DNA of 56,566 bases from JBAXXL01 sp038206725. GTDB taxonomy: Bacteria; Bacteroidota; Ignavibacteria; Kapaibacteriales; UBA2268. Of the stretch, positions 41,983-51,554 are shown in pieces. A program made the translations under genes and the position numbers. How positions within the stretch are numbered: the stretch's first letter is position 1; every line of letters starts with the position of its first letter. The notes beneath the pieces were generated by a model, which saw nothing but the letters and a program-made list of their open reading frames with translations, was not told where the DNA came from and did not search any database. The DNA is taken from the NCBI GenBank assembly GCA_038206725.1, contig JBBRAO010000020.1, forward strand, positions 1 to 56,566, written 5' to 3'.

Positions 41983-42915
41983 ATGGAAACTATAAGATCG
42001 GGCGGAAATCCGGCTAACATAAGCAAAGACGTAAAATTATTCAAAAATTATATAGCCTTGGAGAGGGGCTTGTCTAAAAATACCACCGAATCGTATATAT
42101 CCGATTTGAAGCAGTTTGTGCAATTTATGACAAATTCCTTAAACAAAACAGACTTTTCAACAGTTACTCAGGAAGATGTTTTAACTTATATTTCCGAATT
42201 AACCGAGAATTCCAACCTTGGTATCAACTCTAGAGCAAGGCATTTGACTACACTTCGAATGTTCTTTAAATATCTGATAAAACGCGGAAAAATCGAGGAA
42301 AATCCCGTTTCAGAAATTGATATGCCGAAATTGGAGCAAACCCTTCCCGACGTTTTGGATATAGAAGAAATAATTGATATAATTGAACAACCCGACACAT
42401 CAAAATTGGCGGGTATCAGAGACCGCACTATTTTAGAATTACTTTACGCCTGCGGATTGCGATGCTCCGAGCTAACCGATCTAAGAGTGAATAACATCGT
42501 CCCTTCCGCTGAAATTATAAAAGTACGCGGAAAGGGGAACGTTGACCGTGTTGTGCCCATCGGGAGCGCCGCGTTGAATTGGGTAAGTCAATACCGGATT
42601 AGAGTTCGCCCTGCTTTCGAAAAACCGATAACCAGCGAAGATTATCTGTTTTTAAGCAAACGCGGCTCTAAGCTTTCCCGAATGGCTGTTTGGAAAATCG
42701 TTAAATCGAACGCCACCAAAGCAGGTATAGGCAAAAATGTCCATCCGCATACTTTCCGCCATTCTTTTGCCACTCATCTGTTGGAAGGTGGCGCCGATAT
42801 CCGCGCGGTACAAGAAATGCTGGGTCACGCCGATATCTCCACTACTCAAATTTACACTCATATTGACCGCGATTTCCTCAAGGAAGTCCACCGTACATTC
42901 CACCCAAGAGCCTGA
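41983..42915 (+). CDS. xerD: Tyrosine recombinase XerC/XerD family
   Basis: Site-specific recombinase that resolves chromosome dimers at dif. The 310-residue protein has an N-terminal SAM-like DNA-binding domain (FKNYIALERGLSKNTTESYI) and a catalytic domain. All active residues are visible: Arg160 (ACGLRCSEL), Lys184 (RGKGNVDRVVPIG), His256 and Arg259 (HPHTFRHSFATH), His282 (MLGHADISTT) and Tyr291 (QIYTHI). GGAGAAAGG precedes the ATG. It follows batC by 27 bases, so it may share the bat transcript. No integron, phage or attachment site is nearby, which favours the housekeeping Xer role. Confidence 0.92.
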   Translation: METIRSGGNPANISKDVKLFKNYIALERGLSKNTTESYISDLKQFVQFMTNSLNKTDFSTVTQEDVLTYISELTENSNLGINSRARHLTTLRMFFKYLIKRGKIEENPVSEIDMPKLEQTLPDVLDIEEIIDIIEQPDTSKLAGIRDRTILELLYACGLRCSELTDLRVNNIVPSAEIIKVRGKGNVDRVVPIGSAALNWVSQYRIRVRPAFEKPITSEDYLFLSKRGSKLSRMAVWKIVKSNATKAGIGKNVHPHTFRHSFATHLLEGGADIRAVQEMLGHADISTTQIYTHIDRDFLKEVHRTFHPRA

Positions 42916-42941
42916 AGCACGATTAAAAGGATTGGTTTGTC

Positions 42942-42962
42942 ATTCCCGACTCGATCGGGAAT
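42942..42962. repeat. ATTCCC-N9-GGGAAT repeat (inverse of 6096)
   Basis: ATTCCC and GGGAAT flank GACTCGATC, the exact inverse of the 6096-6116 core, with GTC before and CCATC after. It lies between the convergent xerD and metallophosphoesterase genes. Confidence 0.6.
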
Positions 42963-43037
42963 CCATCGTCTTATTTCGTTAGGGATTATCAAATATTCGG
43001 ATAATTCCTTCTCTTCTTTGCGTGCTTGCCCTTCTTC

Positions 43038-44225
43038 TCAATAGCCGATTATACAGCTATCGGTGTTGCCGGAAGTAATCATAATGGTTTTTACAAAGGG
43101 TACCATACGTTTGATAATAAAATCGTTCGTGTTCTTATTCTCGTTTAGGAAACTTGTTATTCTCGGTGTGATAACTTTGGTCCCTGTAAAATAACTCATA
43201 TACGTTTCGGTTAGTACTTCAATCTGCTCGTCCGTTATTGTATAATCAGAATATGTGGATGAAAATCGAATGATGTTTTGCCTAATGCTTTCGCGTGTAA
43301 AACCGTATGTGTATTTTTCAAAAGATTCGCCATTTACGTTTAGGTCAATTTTCAGATAATTCGAATTAATCTTTATTTTGGTATCTTCCAACACCAGCGT
43401 GCGGTAAGCTATCGGGTAGGAAGTTAACGCGGATGTCTGAATGTCGAACACTCTGTTGCCACCGCTGACTTTCGAAACAATACTATTCGCGTGGTGGTGA
43501 CCGGTCAGAACGGTATGTATTCCGCAGTAAGCAAATGCTTTCAGAATCATACGCGATTGTTGCAAAATAAAATCGGGAAATAGCAATTCCAGCATCGGGA
43601 AATGCTCCATCAATGGATGGTGCATAAAGGCGATTACCCTTCTGTTTTCCGCTTTTGCGCAAACAGCTTGTTGTTTTATCCAATCGAGAGTTTCACCCGA
43701 TATCGCTCCTGTGTCGGGATTTACGCCCGGGAAGCGGTTGTTGTAATTATTGCTGTCTATAGCGATAAGTTTAATTTTATCATCTAAATTTATGCTGTAG
43801 GATAGGGAATCTGTTGCATAACTATCGGCGTTTTGGTACCCAAAGTTTGAATAAATTGAGCAGAACTGTTCTTTAGTAACGCTTTCTATTTTGACTGGTT
43901 CGCTGCCGTCAGGAAAAATATAATTGTGTTCACTACCTATATCGTGGTTACCCGGGATAACGAAAATCCGTATATTCGAATTGATTGCCTCAAATTTCTC
44001 CACCAAAGCGGTATGCGAAATTTCAGCTCCATTGTTTGTCAAATCGCCGCATATTACTAAAACATCGGGCTTTTGCTCATTTATAGCCGCAACAAAAGCG
44101 TCCAGAATTTCATCACTATAAGCCAGCAGTTTAATTTCGCTTTGGCTCCAATCAAAAAAATACGGACTTTTAACGCCCATACTTTTATTATAGAAATGCA
44201 AATCCGTAGCTACGCTTATTTTCAT
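43038..44225 (-). CDS. Calcineurin-like metallophosphoesterase
   Basis: A 395-residue cytosolic phosphoesterase. The five metal-binding blocks are visible: VATDLHFY (Asp, His), VICGDLTNNG, IPGNHDIG, FMHHPLMEH, and LTGHHHANS. The C-terminal ~120 residues are a separate alpha/beta region of unknown role, ending in a short Gly-Tyr tail. Substrates of this family include cyclic nucleotides, phosphodiesters and protein phosphates, so the substrate is open. It is the last gene of a three-gene minus operon, starting 15 bases after the 199-residue unknown. Confidence 0.88.
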   Translation of the reverse strand: MKISVATDLHFYNKSMGVKSPYFFDWSQSEIKLLAYSDEILDAFVAAINEQKPDVLVICGDLTNNGAEISHTALVEKFEAINSNIRIFVIPGNHDIGSEHNYIFPDGSEPVKIESVTKEQFCSIYSNFGYQNADSYATDSLSYSINLDDKIKLIAIDSNNYNNRFPGVNPDTGAISGETLDWIKQQAVCAKAENRRVIAFMHHPLMEHFPMLELLFPDFILQQSRMILKAFAYCGIHTVLTGHHHANSIVSKVSGGNRVFDIQTSALTSYPIAYRTLVLEDTKIKINSNYLKIDLNVNGESFEKYTYGFTRESIRQNIIRFSSTYSDYTITDEQIEVLTETYMSYFTGTKVITPRITSFLNENKNTNDFIIKRMVPFVKTIMITSGNTDSCIIGY

Positions 44226-44240
44226 TTTCTTCCGTTAATG

Positions 44241-44840
44241 CTATATATTTAGGGCTAATGCCAAATGTTCCGCCGACTTCAAATGCACCAACGCAAAATC
44301 GTCCACCAATTCCTGCACCGCTTTTTTCGCTTCGCTTACCGATATTCTATATTTATACGCAAAGTGCCAAATATCAATAGGCCATATCGATATTTCCAAC
44401 GCTAATTTTTGTGCATAAGTAAGCGTTTCGTGGTTGAGCAGTCTTGATTGAGCGGCTTCCAAAACGATATTCGATTCTTCGTCCTTCATAAAGTCCATTG
44501 CGAAGAAGTAATTATCGCAAGAAACTAAATCGCAAATAGGGAACCCGCGGTTTTGTTTGTAAATCAGTTCCGGAAGTAGCGTAATAGAAACAATATACGG
44601 AGGCAAATCGTCGCTTTCCCATAGATCATTCCACACAGTTTCGTCTGCTGTTTTCAGCCAATCAAAAAAAGCAATGTCTTTTTCAGGCAGGCGGATAAAT
44701 TTTCTTCCACCAAATTCATCAACTAAGATTCGCGCTTGTTCGAATTCGGCATTTTCGAAGAAAAATTCCGGTACAAGTACTACCGGTTCGTCGTGTTTTT
44801 TGATTTCATCGCAGAAATCTTTTAATTCAATATCAGTCAT
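44241..44840 (-). CDS. Protein of unknown function, operon partner of the metallophosphoesterase
   Basis: I do not recognise this 199-residue protein. It has no signal peptide or membrane helix and is acidic. Its first ~90 residues are an alternating pattern (EPVVLVPEFFFENAEFEQARIL, FIRLPEKDIAFFDWL), followed by a helical C-terminal part with paired helices (YRISVSEAKKAVQELVDDFALVHL). It starts on the base after the PD40 gene ends and is followed 15 bases later by the phosphoesterase, so all three are surely co-transcribed. A regulatory or adaptor role is possible. Confidence 0.65.
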   Translation of the reverse strand: MTDIELKDFCDEIKKHDEPVVLVPEFFFENAEFEQARILVDEFGGRKFIRLPEKDIAFFDWLKTADETVWNDLWESDDLPPYIVSITLLPELIYKQNRGFPICDLVSCDNYFFAMDFMKDEESNIVLEAAQSRLLNHETLTYAQKLALEISIWPIDIWHFAYKYRISVSEAKKAVQELVDDFALVHLKSAEHLALALNI

Positions 44841-46481
44841 TTATTCAACAATTAGTTTAACTTTTAATACTTGTGGTGCTATACTTCCGCTAAAATTTTT
44901 GTTCGGAGAATATTTCACACTTTTAATAACGATTAGTTTTCGCTTTAGTTTATTTTCGAGAGATTTTTTTAATGCCAAGGCTTTATTTTTAGTGTTTTCG
45001 CTGAAGTATTCTATTACGATTTTTGGCGATCCATTTGTACTTTCAGCAATTTCATCCAGCAATTCATCGCTTATTATTTCATCGGCAGGTAGAAGGATTT
45101 CTCGGTAATTTCCATCTTCATCTTTATAATTTTTCAATCCTGTAGAAATAGATTTATTCAAATACATCAAGAAGCGTTCTTCATATCTACCCGACGATTT
45201 GCTGACAGCCGTCAGTAATAAAACCAATGAATCGTCGTCGGCGGTTGAAAGAACCATTTCCGAAATATCAACCATATTGGAATAAGGCATCCCACGACCG
45301 GAAGCAATTTCTTTTTTTAATGAAGTGGTAAGCAAATACGCCGTCCACGAATCCAACATTTCCGCTGGTCCCGCATCCAGTTCCAAATCCAATTTCTTCG
45401 GTCTGATAATCAGTTCAGAATCGACAAGTATTTCCTCAAACCCCTCTGCAGAGGGAATATGTTTGAAAAGATACTTATCATATATGAAGTTCGTATCTAA
45501 AAGATTCATATCAATAGCTTTCCGCGGTGGAAGAACGCGGATTGTTTGGTTTTCGCTAATTAGTCGAATAACAGTAGTTTGAGTTGTGATATTCAATTGC
45601 AATTCATTCGCGTCGGGTTTTAATTCATTATTCCGATTGCTTGAACCGCAGGCATATAAGTCCATCCCACCTTTGCCACCCGGTCTGTCGGAGGCAAATA
45701 TATAGTGTCCATCCTCCAAACGCGCAAATCCTATTTCATTGAACTCTGTATTTAGCTCATTTAAGGGTCTTGGAGTTTGCCAAGTACCGGAACGCTTTAC
45801 CGACATATATAAATCGTATTTGCCCGGACCCTCCATACCATCGGAAGCAAAAACCAATGTGTCGGGAGCGATTAGGAATGGTGCTATTTCATTGCCAGGG
45901 GTGTTCAGCTCCGCCAATTGCACCGGTTTCGACCAATTTTCTTTGTCATCGGCAAATGAAAACCATAAATCCAAATCGTGGTGTTGAGCGGTTTGGTTTG
46001 AAGAAAATATCAGAAGTTTTCCGTCAGGTGAAACATTAGGGAAGCCGCAAAATGACTCAACTGACAGATTTTCATCTTCAAATGCTTTAGTCCAAGTATT
46101 TCTTTCGAATCGTGTTTTGGCGATGTTGATATACGAACGTTCTTTTTTGAGCGAGTATGACGCCAATAGAGCCAAATCGGGACTAACAAAAGTGATATAC
46201 GATTGATTGGTCTTTGGATTATTGAGCGGTGCTTTTAGTAATGAATATTCATTGAATCGGAAGTCCGCCGTCGGAGTAGCTGTATAAAATACCGAATTCC
46301 CGTCGCGAGTGGAATTGAAGTACAACTTCTGCTCGAAAGAATTCCAAACAGGAGCAAAATCGTCGGCAACGGAATTCAATTCCATTATATTTTGGGGATT
46401 CGCATAGTTCTGCCCAAAAGAAGGAATTGAAAAAACCAGTAGTAGTATTATGTATTTAAGCAGTGGGTTCAACATTCTCAT
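44841..46481 (-). CDS. PD40/TolB-like beta-propeller secreted protein
   Basis: A 546-residue protein with a signal peptide (YIILLLVFSIPSFGQ). The N-terminal half has PD40 repeats of the type seen in OmpA/PD40 fusion proteins: APVWNSFEQKLYFNSTRDGN, FPNVSPDGKLLIFSSNQ, LVFASDGMEGPGKYDLYMS, GHYIFASDRPGGKGGMDLY. The C-terminal ~230 residues lack a recognisable OmpA motif, although a segment near 500 (NTKNKALALKKSLENKL) recalls the helix of a degenerate one. It is probably periplasmic or outer-membrane associated. First gene of the operon with the 199-residue unknown and the phosphoesterase. Confidence 0.78.
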   Translation of the reverse strand: MRMLNPLLKYIILLLVFSIPSFGQNYANPQNIMELNSVADDFAPVWNSFEQKLYFNSTRDGNSVFYTATPTADFRFNEYSLLKAPLNNPKTNQSYITFVSPDLALLASYSLKKERSYINIAKTRFERNTWTKAFEDENLSVESFCGFPNVSPDGKLLIFSSNQTAQHHDLDLWFSFADDKENWSKPVQLAELNTPGNEIAPFLIAPDTLVFASDGMEGPGKYDLYMSVKRSGTWQTPRPLNELNTEFNEIGFARLEDGHYIFASDRPGGKGGMDLYACGSSNRNNELKPDANELQLNITTQTTVIRLISENQTIRVLPPRKAIDMNLLDTNFIYDKYLFKHIPSAEGFEEILVDSELIIRPKKLDLELDAGPAEMLDSWTAYLLTTSLKKEIASGRGMPYSNMVDISEMVLSTADDDSLVLLLTAVSKSSGRYEERFLMYLNKSISTGLKNYKDEDGNYREILLPADEIISDELLDEIAESTNGSPKIVIEYFSENTKNKALALKKSLENKLKRKLIVIKSVKYSPNKNFSGSIAPQVLKVKLIVE

Positions 46482-46664
46482 TTCATTATTTATAAAACGG
46501 CTGTAGTAAAAGCATTTTATTAATCATCGCAAGGACTTTCAAATTTTAAAGCAAACGCATAAAAGAATCCGTTTCCTATCCAATTGTTTGACTAACAAAT
46601 TTACTTTTACAACAGCCCATAAGTTCTAATTTAGTTTGTAACGCTTAATTTCAAAACTTTTAGT

Positions 46665-47210
46665 TTACCAAGAGTAACCTAAGTTTATACCTAATGTAAT
46701 TGCTTTGTACGATTGGATATTTGGTGCACCGTCTTTGCTTTTGATAGGATAATTAAATCGTACTGTTGGCTCCATTGAAAATCCTTTGTCAATAACCAAT
46801 TTATACGCGGCTTCCGCTCCAATAGCAACTAAAATACCCGATTTGTTACTATCGGAATTTTTGGTATCTGCGCCCCAATAGCCGAGCATCAGCGATGGTC
46901 CTGCGCTAAAACCTTCATTTGGTTTGTACTTATTTGTGGTGAGCAAATACCAGCGGTACGATCCGCCTAAGTTAATGGCTTTCCAACCGTCATAATCGGC
47001 ATATATTAAACTAGCTGTAACGGTATTGTTGCCCTTCAAAGATTTTTCATAAGTAAGGGGTAAATAACCGAACATAAATGATAATGGATCGAGCGATAGT
47101 GTGTTATTATATTTTACGCGCTTAACCTTAGTTTGAGCGTCCGCTTGATACGATACGCACGAGAATAGGATTACTGCACTTAAGAATGTAATAAAAATTC
47201 TGGATTTCAT
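46665..47210 (-). CDS. Small outer-membrane beta-barrel protein (DUF3575-like)
   Basis: A 181-residue protein with a signal peptide (IFITFLSAVILFSCVSYQADA). Alternating amphipathic strands follow to the end (SLDPLSFMFGYLPLTYEKSL, AINLGGSYRWYLL, GFSAGPSLMLGYWG), with a terminal aromatic residue (LGINLGYSW). This is the usual form of an eight-strand barrel assembled by the Bam complex. Function unknown; in Bacteroidota such proteins often act as minor porin-like or structural proteins. It is monocistronic, with 183 and 239 bases of spacer on either side. Confidence 0.75.
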   Translation of the reverse strand: MKSRIFITFLSAVILFSCVSYQADAQTKVKRVKYNNTLSLDPLSFMFGYLPLTYEKSLKGNNTVTASLIYADYDGWKAINLGGSYRWYLLTTNKYKPNEGFSAGPSLMLGYWGADTKNSDSNKSGILVAIGAEAAYKLVIDKGFSMEPTVRFNYPIKSKDGAPNIQSYKAITLGINLGYSW

Positions 47211-47449
47211 ATTAACCTCTATGGTTTATTAATAAAATTGTTTATACAATTAATGCAAAATATGAAATAATTACGAATTTGCAATGATATTTTTTAAGAA
47301 ATCTAAACAAACTTGAAATAATTTTGAATTTTGAATTTTAAATGCGATGAAAAGAAACCCCAAAGAAGTGAAAGCGCAAAGAAAGGAGCCCGCAATTCTA
47401 AATGAAGTGAAGAATCCATCTTCAAATCGTGGTTCAGACAAACTGTTAA

Positions 47450-50400
47450 TTATTTCACTATGAATTTCTGCTTAAACGAACCCTGCGGGCTATTAAGCAA
47501 CATATAGTAGATTCCCGGAACGTAATTCGTTAAATCAATTCGATAGTTGTTTTCGTTTTTAGCATAAGTGCTTAGCTGATCTAAGTTTTTGCCGGTGAAG
47601 TCGAATATCGTAATTTTTATTTCGCCGTTGAGTTGTTTGAACCCTAAGTTCATATAATTATCCGCCGGCATAGGCGATAAAGTGAAGTACGTCTCGAAAC
47701 CGGCATCGCTGACCCAAGACGCGGGTCCCAAATTGAACGAATATGTATATCCGGCTCCGCAATCAGGGTTAAAGACTTTTAACAGAGTCCCTTTCGAATT
47801 AAAAATTTTGAATGAGCCTGTACCCTGTTCCGTATAAGCCCAATAGCTCAAACCGTATTTGTAGGCGTCCGTAAGATGAATAGTATAGCACCCTTCGCTC
47901 AATATTAATGTGTCGCGGTAAGTTCTACTGCTCGCCAGTGTTTTTCTATCGAATTGAACATTGCCATTTAAATCAGTCAATTTATAGCTGAAATTCTGTC
48001 CACGTAAATTGGTTTTTAATTCGAAATATATCTCTTCGTTGTACAAATCCGGCATATCAATTTTGCTTGTAAATGAGTTATTTGCCGGTTGCAAGTCTGC
48101 TTCTTCATTAACAGAAACTACGTTAACAGTAAATTTATGAGCATCGTCGCCAATCCAGAACATATTTGAGCTAATCGGTAATTCTATTGTATCCTTTACG
48201 TTTGGCTGAAGTTTTTTCTTGCCTATGTAAACATAAATTTCTTTTTGTCCACCCGAAACCCCGTATTCCAAAGTAAACGAACTAATTTGGATCGTGCCGT
48301 TATTACGAACAACGATTTTCGGATTAGAGCAAATTGGATTGCATCTTGAAAATAGCGGATGGTTCGATGGAGAAATAACATCGTATATTTCCATATCGGT
48401 TTTGAAATTCGGTTCGCCGTATTGCGCTAAATAAGTTGAAATTACGTAATTTCCGCTACCCATACCTTTGTTGTCGTCAGGTACTGGTGTTAAGGAATAA
48501 TCCAAATCAATTTTGCCATCTTTTACGTATTGACCAAGTTCAAATTCGAAATCACGTACCACATCGCCCGGGCACCAACCTTCACGCGAACCGGGCCACG
48601 TTCCGCCTTGCGGATATACCGGATTTTCGGCGCAGTCGTCGCGCCATATATGCCACTGATCGGCTAATTTATTATTGGCGTACAGATAATGAGTATTATC
48701 CTTCCACTCACAGCAATGAGGTGGGTTGCCATCGTTACTTTGGTGACCGTGTCCCGTAATTCTGCTTATAAGCTTTACTTGCTTCGCATCAGGTAAAATA
48801 TCCACAGTAGTATAAGCCAATTTGAAATCATCCGAAAGGTCTTTGTAAGAATAAGATGCTGTTTTACCCCATACTCTGCTTAGCGAAAGCAAATCGCGCG
48901 GCGGTGTACCTTTGATAAACGCGAATTTCACATTTACAAGTTCCTGTGTGTTATGCGCTTGGAAATCAACGGAATCACGTAATAAATGAGCAAAATCAGT
49001 AACATCATAAACCCAAGTAAAGCCTCTTGGACCAAGATCCAAGTTTATTCCATAAGGAGTGATAAAGCGCGCAATTTCCCAATCGTCCAACACTTCGAAT
49101 GGTTTCCCAAAGTACTTCAATGTGTCGTTGGTTAAAGTTTCAGTCGGTTTGTTCAATGTAGAATCCAATTTCATACCATTTGGAGAAATTTTGTAATTCC
49201 AACCTGCCAAATACGAATAAAATACTTGATCTTCTCCAGCGTTATGATTCTCTATTTTATATTTGTGTACTGAGCTTAATTGTTGAGGAACAATAGTTTC
49301 TTTCGTTATAGCTTCCAATTCGCCTGTCAATGCTCCGAAAATTAGCTCCACTTTTGGTAATTGTGTTACCTTAGTTGTACCACCGATTTCTTTTGCGGAT
49401 TTCTCTGTCCAAACAGGGCAACCGATTAACTTACCGGTTTGATTTGAAGTGGATAAATCAGCGCTTGTAATACCCGTACCTTCGTCGAAACGATAGTAAC
49501 GTATTAGATTCGAAGCATTTGGATGCTGAGTTGTCAAAAATTGAGTTTTATTCATCCATTCGTTAATAGTTGCTTCATCCAAAGCGGTGTTGAATATGCG
49601 AACTTCGTTTATCGCACCATCGAAAGTGCCGCCACCGATAAACAATTTCAATAGTGAATCCGGTACACTCGAAGGAATGTTATCCGTTACGGCAAGAGTT
49701 TTTTTATAGCCGTTCACATATAATTTTAATTTGCTTGAATTGTCCGCCTGTGTACCATCATAAACCATTGCTAAATGAGTCCAATATGATGTAGGTAGAA
49801 CACCCATAGCATTGCCGTGGGTATTCTCCGGATTTCTAACAATGCAATAAAGCTGACCATTGTTATCGCCCATCTGCAATTGAACAAAACCCTGTAAAAC
49901 AAGGATATTAGCCCAATTATTCCATTTTTCGATTTTAACCCAAGTTTCGAAAGTGAATTTCTGTATGTTTTTCATTTCCGGGGTAAACCCGCAATCAACA
50001 AATTGACCTTGTGCTGAATAACTCAAATATGAATCTCTTTCTTTTTCGATTAAACCGTCGGTAGTTTCGTAACCATTTATTAGTGAACCCGGAAGAACTT
50101 CATTACGTTCATAACTGATGTCAATCAATAAGTTCGAAAAGCTCGCCCAATTGAAATCGCTATTAAAAAAGAATTCGTTATCGCCTTCTTTAATATCAAC
50201 ATCTTGAAAATATACTTCTTTTAATTGGTCTTCTACGAATGTGGCAGGTAATTTTGTCGAGATAAGCCTCACCCTAATTGTGAAATTCTTATAACCGCTG
50301 GCGGCTGACATAGCGGAAAGTTTTATACCCGCTATATTACCTTTTGTCAGACCCGAAGCTTTGATGGCAGCCTTATCAATAATGAATTGCATACGAACTA

Positions 50401-50878
50401 TCTTACCGTCCAATTCAAAAGTTTTCGCTTGTGTACCATTAATCAGCACATCCTTCCTATCGGCAACAATTGGGTCTTTGCGGTTGAATTGGTTATACTG
50501 CATTATACTTGCCCCCGGGATAGAGCTCAATTCAATTTTTTTCGGTGCCGCGCCTCGTACCATATATAAAGGATGAGTCATCCGGGTGGAGTCCTTAATC
50601 CCGCTATGACGATAAACCTTTGTATCGGTTATGTAGTCCCATTCGCCGCAATCAAATTTATCCCAAGGGGTTTTTGGATCACATTTTAATGTATAGTACA
50701 TCAGTACTTTTCGGAACGACTCCGAAGCTGGCGGAAATAGGAATACGTCGCGTCGTTTAGCAATGTCGTCGAATGTAAATGTCTGTACTGTTAAAGTATC
50801 TTCCGATTTTGCCTTGTTTGCAGGAATCATAAAAATCACTGCTGTCAAAAGCAAAAATAATAGGTAATGTTTTTTCAT
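47450..50878 (-). CDS. Secreted PNGase F-like protein with inserted LamG domain and T9SS sorting domain
   Basis: A 1142-residue protein with a signal peptide (LLFLLLTAVIFMIPANKAKS). The peptide-N-glycosidase F fold is recognised in pieces: KFDCGEWDYITDTKVY near 75-90, EIARFITPYG near 600, SRITGHGHQSND...HCCEWKDNTHYLYANN near 700, and REGWCPGDVVRDF near 745. The EWD and CEW acids match PNGase F catalytic Asp60 and Glu206. Between them lies a LamG/concanavalin-like domain at about 280-450 (FTFETWVKIEKWNNW, AINEVRIFNTALDEATI). The end is a sorting domain (LSPMPADNYMNLGF, VPGIYYMLL). It probably removes or binds N-linked glycans outside the cell. A consensus promoter lies upstream. Confidence 0.85.
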   Translation of the reverse strand: MKKHYLLFLLLTAVIFMIPANKAKSEDTLTVQTFTFDDIAKRRDVFLFPPASESFRKVLMYYTLKCDPKTPWDKFDCGEWDYITDTKVYRHSGIKDSTRMTHPLYMVRGAAPKKIELSSIPGASIMQYNQFNRKDPIVADRKDVLINGTQAKTFELDGKIVRMQFIIDKAAIKASGLTKGNIAGIKLSAMSAASGYKNFTIRVRLISTKLPATFVEDQLKEVYFQDVDIKEGDNEFFFNSDFNWASFSNLLIDISYERNEVLPGSLINGYETTDGLIEKERDSYLSYSAQGQFVDCGFTPEMKNIQKFTFETWVKIEKWNNWANILVLQGFVQLQMGDNNGQLYCIVRNPENTHGNAMGVLPTSYWTHLAMVYDGTQADNSSKLKLYVNGYKKTLAVTDNIPSSVPDSLLKLFIGGGTFDGAINEVRIFNTALDEATINEWMNKTQFLTTQHPNASNLIRYYRFDEGTGITSADLSTSNQTGKLIGCPVWTEKSAKEIGGTTKVTQLPKVELIFGALTGELEAITKETIVPQQLSSVHKYKIENHNAGEDQVFYSYLAGWNYKISPNGMKLDSTLNKPTETLTNDTLKYFGKPFEVLDDWEIARFITPYGINLDLGPRGFTWVYDVTDFAHLLRDSVDFQAHNTQELVNVKFAFIKGTPPRDLLSLSRVWGKTASYSYKDLSDDFKLAYTTVDILPDAKQVKLISRITGHGHQSNDGNPPHCCEWKDNTHYLYANNKLADQWHIWRDDCAENPVYPQGGTWPGSREGWCPGDVVRDFEFELGQYVKDGKIDLDYSLTPVPDDNKGMGSGNYVISTYLAQYGEPNFKTDMEIYDVISPSNHPLFSRCNPICSNPKIVVRNNGTIQISSFTLEYGVSGGQKEIYVYIGKKKLQPNVKDTIELPISSNMFWIGDDAHKFTVNVVSVNEEADLQPANNSFTSKIDMPDLYNEEIYFELKTNLRGQNFSYKLTDLNGNVQFDRKTLASSRTYRDTLILSEGCYTIHLTDAYKYGLSYWAYTEQGTGSFKIFNSKGTLLKVFNPDCGAGYTYSFNLGPASWVSDAGFETYFTLSPMPADNYMNLGFKQLNGEIKITIFDFTGKNLDQLSTYAKNENNYRIDLTNYVPGIYYMLLNSPQGSFKQKFIVK

Positions 50879-50918
50879 TTATTAACCATTTATTTTAAAT
50901 TTTCATAAATATATTATT

Positions 50919-50948
50919 CAAATATAACACTTACTATTGTTTGAGCAA
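50919..50948 (-). promoter_or_regulatory. Bacteroidota-type promoter of the PNGase F-like gene
   Basis: On the minus strand TTG (50946-50948), a 19-base gap and TATATTTG (50919-50926) match the TTG-N19-TAnnTTTG consensus exactly, 40 bases upstream of the ATG. Confidence 0.7.
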
Positions 50949-50978
50949 TAAATAGTGAGTGAAATTATCGTTACGAGA

Positions 50979-51554
50979 TTAGTCGGCATTTTTGATTATC
51001 TTGATAACCTTACCCAAAATATAAAAATTATCTTTTATCAGAATTTTTCTTGGTTTATATAATGAATTTTCCGGAAAGAGATAAACTGAATTTTTTATCA
51101 GCATATATCTTTTGATAAGTATCTGCGTATTCAGCTCCGCAATCACAATGTCGCCGGAGATTGGTTCTGCGAATTTTAAGCAAACGAGAGTGTCGCCGTC
51201 GCCAATTCCGGCGTTTTGCATCGAATCGCCCTCCACCGAAACTAAAAAACATTCATCGGCTTTTACACCCAATACTTCGTCCAATAGCGTCGGAGATGGA
51301 ATTTCCGCTTTGTCGAACAAGCGTTTCTTTAACTCATCGTCCAATATAAAGGTAGGTCTGCCGTAGCGCAAATCCAAATCCCGCAGTGCGGCTTTCTTTT
51401 CAGCGTCGCTCCGAGCGGAATCCGCAAGTTCGGGTGAAACTCTTTCCAGTTCTTCGAATAATTCTTCAATATATAGACGGCTGGTGCGGATACCGAGCAA
51501 ATCATCGGAAAACGCATTCACAACTTTCTTATAAACATCTAATATATGGCTCAT
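50979..51554 (-). CDS. S24 (LexA/CI-type) peptidase-domain protein without its own HTH domain
   Basis: The last ~95 of 191 residues are an S24 domain: VSVEGDSMQNAGIGDGD with nucleophile Ser111, DIVIAELNTQILIKRY with Lys148 as general base, and a PENSLYKP strand. The first ~95 residues form charged helices (YIEELFEELERVSPELADSA) and show no helix-turn-helix and no clear Ala-Gly cleavage site. The gene begins at TAATG, sharing a base with the stop of the XRE gene. It therefore looks like the sensor half of a repressor encoded as two proteins. It may respond to RecA or act as a dimerisation/induction partner; that is inference. Confidence 0.75.
   Translation of the reverse strand: MSHILDVYKKVVNAFSDDLLGIRTSRLYIEELFEELERVSPELADSARSDAEKKAALRDLDLRYGRPTFILDDELKKRLFDKAEIPSPTLLDEVLGVKADECFLVSVEGDSMQNAGIGDGDTLVCLKFAEPISGDIVIAELNTQILIKRYMLIKNSVYLFPENSLYKPRKILIKDNFYILGKVIKIIKNAD

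Noticed and set aside
41983..42915. Integron or phage integrase
   Set aside because: Protein length, motifs and neighbours fit housekeeping XerC/D; no attC-like array or attachment site is nearby.
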